Assembly: GCA_028710865.1 (NCBI GenBank)
Contig: JAQTUF010000006.1
Location: 1-62,325, forward strand
Reading direction: 5' to 3'
Source: Candidatus Shapirobacteria bacterium
GTDB taxonomy: Bacteria; Patescibacteria; Microgenomatia; UBA12405
Length of the DNA: 62,325 nt
The notes beneath the pieces are model-generated. The model did no database searches and was not told the DNA's origin. It was given only the letters and a program-made list of their open reading frames with translations. The stretch's first letter is position 1, and each line of letters opens with the position of its first letter. Below are positions 60,064 through 62,325 of the stretch, piece after piece. The translations under genes and the position numbers were made by a program.

Positions 60064-60627
60064 ATGACAAAAACACAAGAAAACCTTTTGAAAGCTTTTG
60101 CGGGGGAGAGTCAAGCTCGAAACCGTTATTATGTGTTTGCCAAAATGGCTCGAAAAGATAATTTAGAATGGATTGCTAGAGTGTTTGAAGAAACAGCTGA
60201 TAATGAAAGGGCTCATGCAGAAGAAGAATATGAAATGATTAAAGAACCAACAGTTATAGTGACTGATAATTTATCAATAAAACCTTTTAGTAAATCTACT
60301 TTAGAAAATTTGAAATATGCGGCTGAAGGGGAACATGGTGAATGGACAGAAATGTACCCATCTTTTGAACAACAGGCAAAAATTGATGGTGATACAGAAG
60401 CAGAAAGATTATTTAGAGAAGTAAAGGAAGTTGAAGAAAAACATGAAGAGAGATATTTAATATTAGCTAAACATGTAGAGGCTAATACTTTGTATAATCG
60501 AGATAGTGAATGGGAATGGAAGTGTTTAAATTGCGGTTATATTCATAAAGGTAAAACGCCCCCAACTACTTGTCCAGTGTGTAAAAAACCACTTACTTGG
60601 TATATGTCATTAGGGTTGATTCGGTAA
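60064..60627 (+). CDS. Rubrerythrin
   Basis: A 187-aa peroxide-scavenging non-heme diiron protein. The N-terminal ferritin-like domain has FAGESQARNRYYVFA, ETADNERAHAEEEY and EEKHEERY, giving the Glu/His diiron ligands. The C-terminal rubredoxin domain has CLNCGYIHKG and TTCPVC. I use ATG 60064 (family-typical start); an open frame continues upstream to 59938 but is antisense to the aldo/keto reductase. TAAAAT at 60053-60058 ends 5 nt before the start. Indicates an anaerobic, peroxide-sensitive lifestyle. Confidence 0.95.
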   Translation: MTKTQENLLKAFAGESQARNRYYVFAKMARKDNLEWIARVFEETADNERAHAEEEYEMIKEPTVIVTDNLSIKPFSKSTLENLKYAAEGEHGEWTEMYPSFEQQAKIDGDTEAERLFREVKEVEEKHEERYLILAKHVEANTLYNRDSEWEWKCLNCGYIHKGKTPPTTCPVCKKPLTWYMSLGLIR

Positions 60628-60662
60628 ATAGGAATATTTGATATAAAATAGGTTGTTTTTAG

Positions 60663-60734
60663 GTTTTCGTAGTTCAATGGATAGAATTCTCCCCTCCGAA
60701 GGGAGTGATGTGAGTTCGATTCTCACCGAAAACA
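60663..60734 (+). tRNA. tRNA-Arg (CCG)
   Basis: Acceptor GTTTTCG/CGAAAAC, D-stem GTTC/GAAT, anticodon arm CTCCC-CTCCGAA-GGGAG (anticodon CCG), T-arm GTGAG-TTCGATT-CTCAC, discriminator A, no encoded CCA. An ATAAAAT box near 60641-60650 is a possible promoter. Confidence 0.94.
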
Positions 60735-60738
60735 CTTT

Positions 60739-61302
60739 TTATTCTTGACTTGGCGGAGTAATACTTGTAGAAAATGCATTTCCCATATTTTGGGAAAACT
60801 CATTTATATCCATAAATTCAATACCTGAAGGAAGAGAAAAATCTTGATCACTAACAGTGGTTGGAGAACAACTATAATTGTATTGTTTTTCCCAATCAAC
60901 ACTACTAGGATTTTGATTATCTGATTGGTTTTCTGGATCTTCAATTTTCATTTTAAAAGCCATATTGCCAGTAGTGGAATCATTTGACCAGGTATACATC
61001 CATTGGCCATCACTAATAGCGTTAAATTCGGTTTGGCCATTTGGATTATTAATTTTGGTGGTTTGTTTAAATTTTTTATCTTTAATTAAAATTTCTCCAG
61101 TCACTTGATTATTGTCATCATTAACAGTCCAAGTACATTTTTGAGCAACGCCAAGACTAATTAAATCTTTTAAAGACATTGATTTATTGGATTCTGGTTG
61201 GTTTTTATTAGAGTTTGATTGATTAGTCTGAGTTTGAAGACTACAACCGGACAAAACTAAGCAACTAATAACTAAAAGACTGATTTTGGCTAACTTATTC
61301 AT
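60739..61302 (-). CDS. Predicted lipoprotein
   Basis: A 187-aa lipoprotein: signal peptide with lipobox LSGC (Cys20), a Gln/Asn/Ser linker, then a beta-rich domain with CTWTVNDDNNQVTGEILIKD, DGQWMYTWSNDS and YNYSC. A second and third Cys suggest an internal disulfide. No known family is assigned. Ends 4 nt from the 3' end of the oppositely oriented tRNA-Arg(CCG). Confidence 0.75.
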   Translation of the reverse strand: MNKLAKISLLVISCLVLSGCSLQTQTNQSNSNKNQPESNKSMSLKDLISLGVAQKCTWTVNDDNNQVTGEILIKDKKFKQTTKINNPNGQTEFNAISDGQWMYTWSNDSTTGNMAFKMKIEDPENQSDNQNPSSVDWEKQYNYSCSPTTVSDQDFSLPSGIEFMDINEFSQNMGNAFSTSITPPSQE

Positions 61303-61362
61303 GTTATTAATTAATGATTAAAGGTTAAATAATTGTAACACTTGGGATATAATCGAATACTA

Positions 61363-61866
61363 ATGGAAAAAGATAATTTGAAAATAAATGATGGCTTGTA
61401 TTACGATGAGAGATCGGCTGGTGGAATAGTTTTTAAAATAGAAAATAAAAAAGTTTATTGGTTATTAGTAAGAACGGCATCAAGAAAAAGAAAGAAAAAT
61501 GAAAAAGCAATTTATAAATTTCCCAAGGGTCATTTAAAGAAAAATGAATTTTTGAAACAGGCGGCATTAAGAGAAGTGGAAGAAGAGGGTAAAGTAAAAG
61601 CAAAAATTATATCAAAATTGGGATCAAATAATTATATTATTTGGGATAATGAGGAAAGAAAAAAGATAATTAAAAAAGTAACTTTTTTTTTGATGGAGTT
61701 TGGAGAAATAAGTAATTTAAAATATTTTGATAGTGAAATGGTTATTGATAGGGATTGGTTTAGTTTTGAAGAAGCTAGTGAAAAGTTGGCTTATGAAAGT
61801 GAAAAAGTGCTTTTAAAAAAAGCTAAAAAAAAATTAGAAAGTTTATCTAAACCCCTCTGTCGATAA
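61363..61866 (+). CDS. Nudix hydrolase
   Basis: A 167-aa Nudix pyrophosphohydrolase. The Nudix box GHLKKNEFLKQAALREVEEE followed by GKV matches GX5EX7REUXEEXGU. The preceding ERSAGGIVF and FPKG resemble the Ap4A-hydrolase/ADP-ribose-type subfamilies. ATG 61363 is chosen over TTG 61342, because TATAAT (61348-61353) would otherwise be inside the gene; the message is then leaderless. Confidence 0.9.
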   Translation: MEKDNLKINDGLYYDERSAGGIVFKIENKKVYWLLVRTASRKRKKNEKAIYKFPKGHLKKNEFLKQAALREVEEEGKVKAKIISKLGSNNYIIWDNEERKKIIKKVTFFLMEFGEISNLKYFDSEMVIDRDWFSFEEASEKLAYESEKVLLKKAKKKLESLSKPLCR

Positions 61867-61877
61867 ATCAGGACACC

Positions 61878-61918
61878 CGCCTGCAGAAGCTATCGCTTCA
61901 GCGATTGCGGGCAGGTCT
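61878..61918 (+). repeat. G+C-rich imperfect palindrome
   Basis: A hairpin with an inner ATCGC-TTCA-GCGAT core flanked by GC pairs and an outer CCTGC/GCAGG stem with a small bulge. It lies in a 90-nt gap behind the Nudix gene and stands out against the AT-rich background. Compositionally related to the insert in pgk at 8304-8346. A second weak stem (CTCC...GGAG) follows at ~61918-61936 and may act as terminator. Confidence 0.7.
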
Positions 61919-61956
61919 CCTCTTAAAAAAGGGAGAAATATTTTTTTAAAAAATAG

Positions 61957-62217
61957 ATGAAACATCTAAAAGAATTGGTTTCTGGAGAAACTCCGTTTGA
62001 AACTGGAGAACGATCAACCTATATGAGATATGATGCAGTAGAAGAAATGTATAAAGGACAGGTAAAAGGATTTAATGATCAAGCCATAAAAGATGGAGAG
62101 AGAAATAGACAACAATTAGAAGAGCTAGGGAAAGAGGCAGTTAGAAAATTGGAAGAATTAGTGGACATAACAGCCAAAATGTGGAGAATTTCAGAGCCTC
62201 ATATGACAGATAAATAG
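61957..62217 (+). CDS. Small uncharacterised acidic/helical protein
   Basis: An 86-aa soluble protein, mostly helical and charged (KDGERNRQQLEELGKEAVRK), likely coiled-coil in its second half. No family recognised. It stops 3 nt before the -10 box of tRNA-Ser(GGA). Confidence 0.55.
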   Translation: MKHLKELVSGETPFETGERSTYMRYDAVEEMYKGQVKGFNDQAIKDGERNRQQLEELGKEAVRKLEELVDITAKMWRISEPHMTDK

Positions 62218-62219
62218 GA

Positions 62220-62225
62220 TATAAT
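62220..62225 (+). promoter_or_regulatory. -10 box of tRNA-Ser(GGA)
   Basis: TATAAT at 62220-62225 lies 14 nt before the tRNA 5' end. No -35 match is obvious. Confidence 0.6.
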
Positions 62226-62239
62226 ATCCGTACCTTTAT

Positions 62240-62324
62240 GGAGGGGTCGCATAGTGGTCTAGTGCGTTCGCTTGGAAAGCGAATGTGTCGCAAGGCACCG
62301 CGAGTTCGAATCTCGCCTCCTCCG
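62240..62324 (+). tRNA. tRNA-Ser (GGA)
   Basis: Class II tRNA: acceptor GGAGGGG/CTCCTCC (one G-U pair), anticodon arm TTCGC-TTGGAAA-GCGAA (GGA), long variable arm, T-arm GCGAG-TTCGAAT-CTCGC, discriminator G73. Only one nucleotide follows before the window ends, so CCA coding cannot be judged. Confidence 0.93.
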
Positions 62325-62325
62325 C

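Overview
The window is an AT-rich (roughly 30% G+C by eye), gene-dense bacterial chromosome segment. I read it as a Candidate Phyla Radiation / Patescibacteria genome, probably of the Microgenomates group. The reasons are: a 16S rRNA gene (minus strand, cut by the left edge) whose 27F and 515F primer sites carry mismatches; divergent short versions of core enzymes; many lipid-anchored or single-membrane surface proteins of kinds common in that group (TasA/SipW, PEGA, DUF5667-like, tandem PBP1A); very short intergenic spaces; and a tRNA-Tyr with archaeal-type features. The standard code fits every long gene, with no sign of UGA recoding. The group placement is an inference from remembered family patterns, not from a search.

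Layout. 1-1094: 16S rRNA (minus), then a ~450-nt divergent promoter region. 1541-3057: a TasA-like secreted protein and its SipW-type signal peptidase, higher in G+C than the surroundings. 3060-7653: recF, an HD dNTPase, tRNA-Tyr, a SIMPL protein, exonuclease III and a YgjP-like metalloprotease. 7695-11974: a central-carbon operon (rpiB, pgk, unknown, gap, rpe-like, LOG family). 11967-24607: cell envelope (CapA, PEGA/SH3 lipoprotein, WecA/MraY-like transferase, two glycosyltransferases, two tandem bifunctional penicillin-binding proteins). 24610-26348: PfkB kinase and class II aldolase. 26420-27245: ECF-like sigma factor with a small membrane protein. 27242-31724: MEP isoprenoid genes ispE, ispF, ispD, dxr and ispH. 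31717-36212: thymidine kinase, an RdgB-like NTPase, an Ltp-repeat membrane protein, tRNA-Cys, and groES-groEL behind a CIRCE-like operator. 36330-40084: FkbM methyltransferase, enolase and phosphoglycerate mutase. 40117-48823: an accessory region with an autoregulated HTH/membrane-protein operon, three tRNAs, and single-gene modules separated by a degenerate ~29-nt repeat. 48933-62325: purA, an endonuclease-family protein, a membrane ferredoxin and possible heme protein, a MacAB-like exporter with its two-component system, an aldo/keto reductase, rubrerythrin, a Nudix hydrolase and two tRNAs.

How the genes work together. rpiB, pgk, gap, rpe-like, pfkB-like, fba, eno and gpmI cover much of lower glycolysis plus the pentose-phosphate interconversions. 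Five of the seven MEP-pathway genes are clustered; dxs and ispG are not here. The glycosyltransferases, lipid-P sugar transferase, CapA and PBPs form a wall and surface-glycan block. Transcription architecture is distinctive. Many start codons lie only 5-15 nt after a TATAAT-like -10 box, implying leaderless mRNAs. Most convergent gene pairs overlap at their 3' ends. Two protein genes begin 1-4 nt after a mature tRNA 3' end.

The best candidate for something undescribed is 44173-47566. There tRNA-Ser(CGA) is followed by an HNH nuclease gene and then by single genes separated by four same-orientation imperfect repeats. The repeats resemble a tRNA-Ser 3' end and suggest a tRNA-anchored gene-cassette array without a visible integrase. 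No similarity search, folding or alignment could be run; all calls rest on reading motifs in the sequence.
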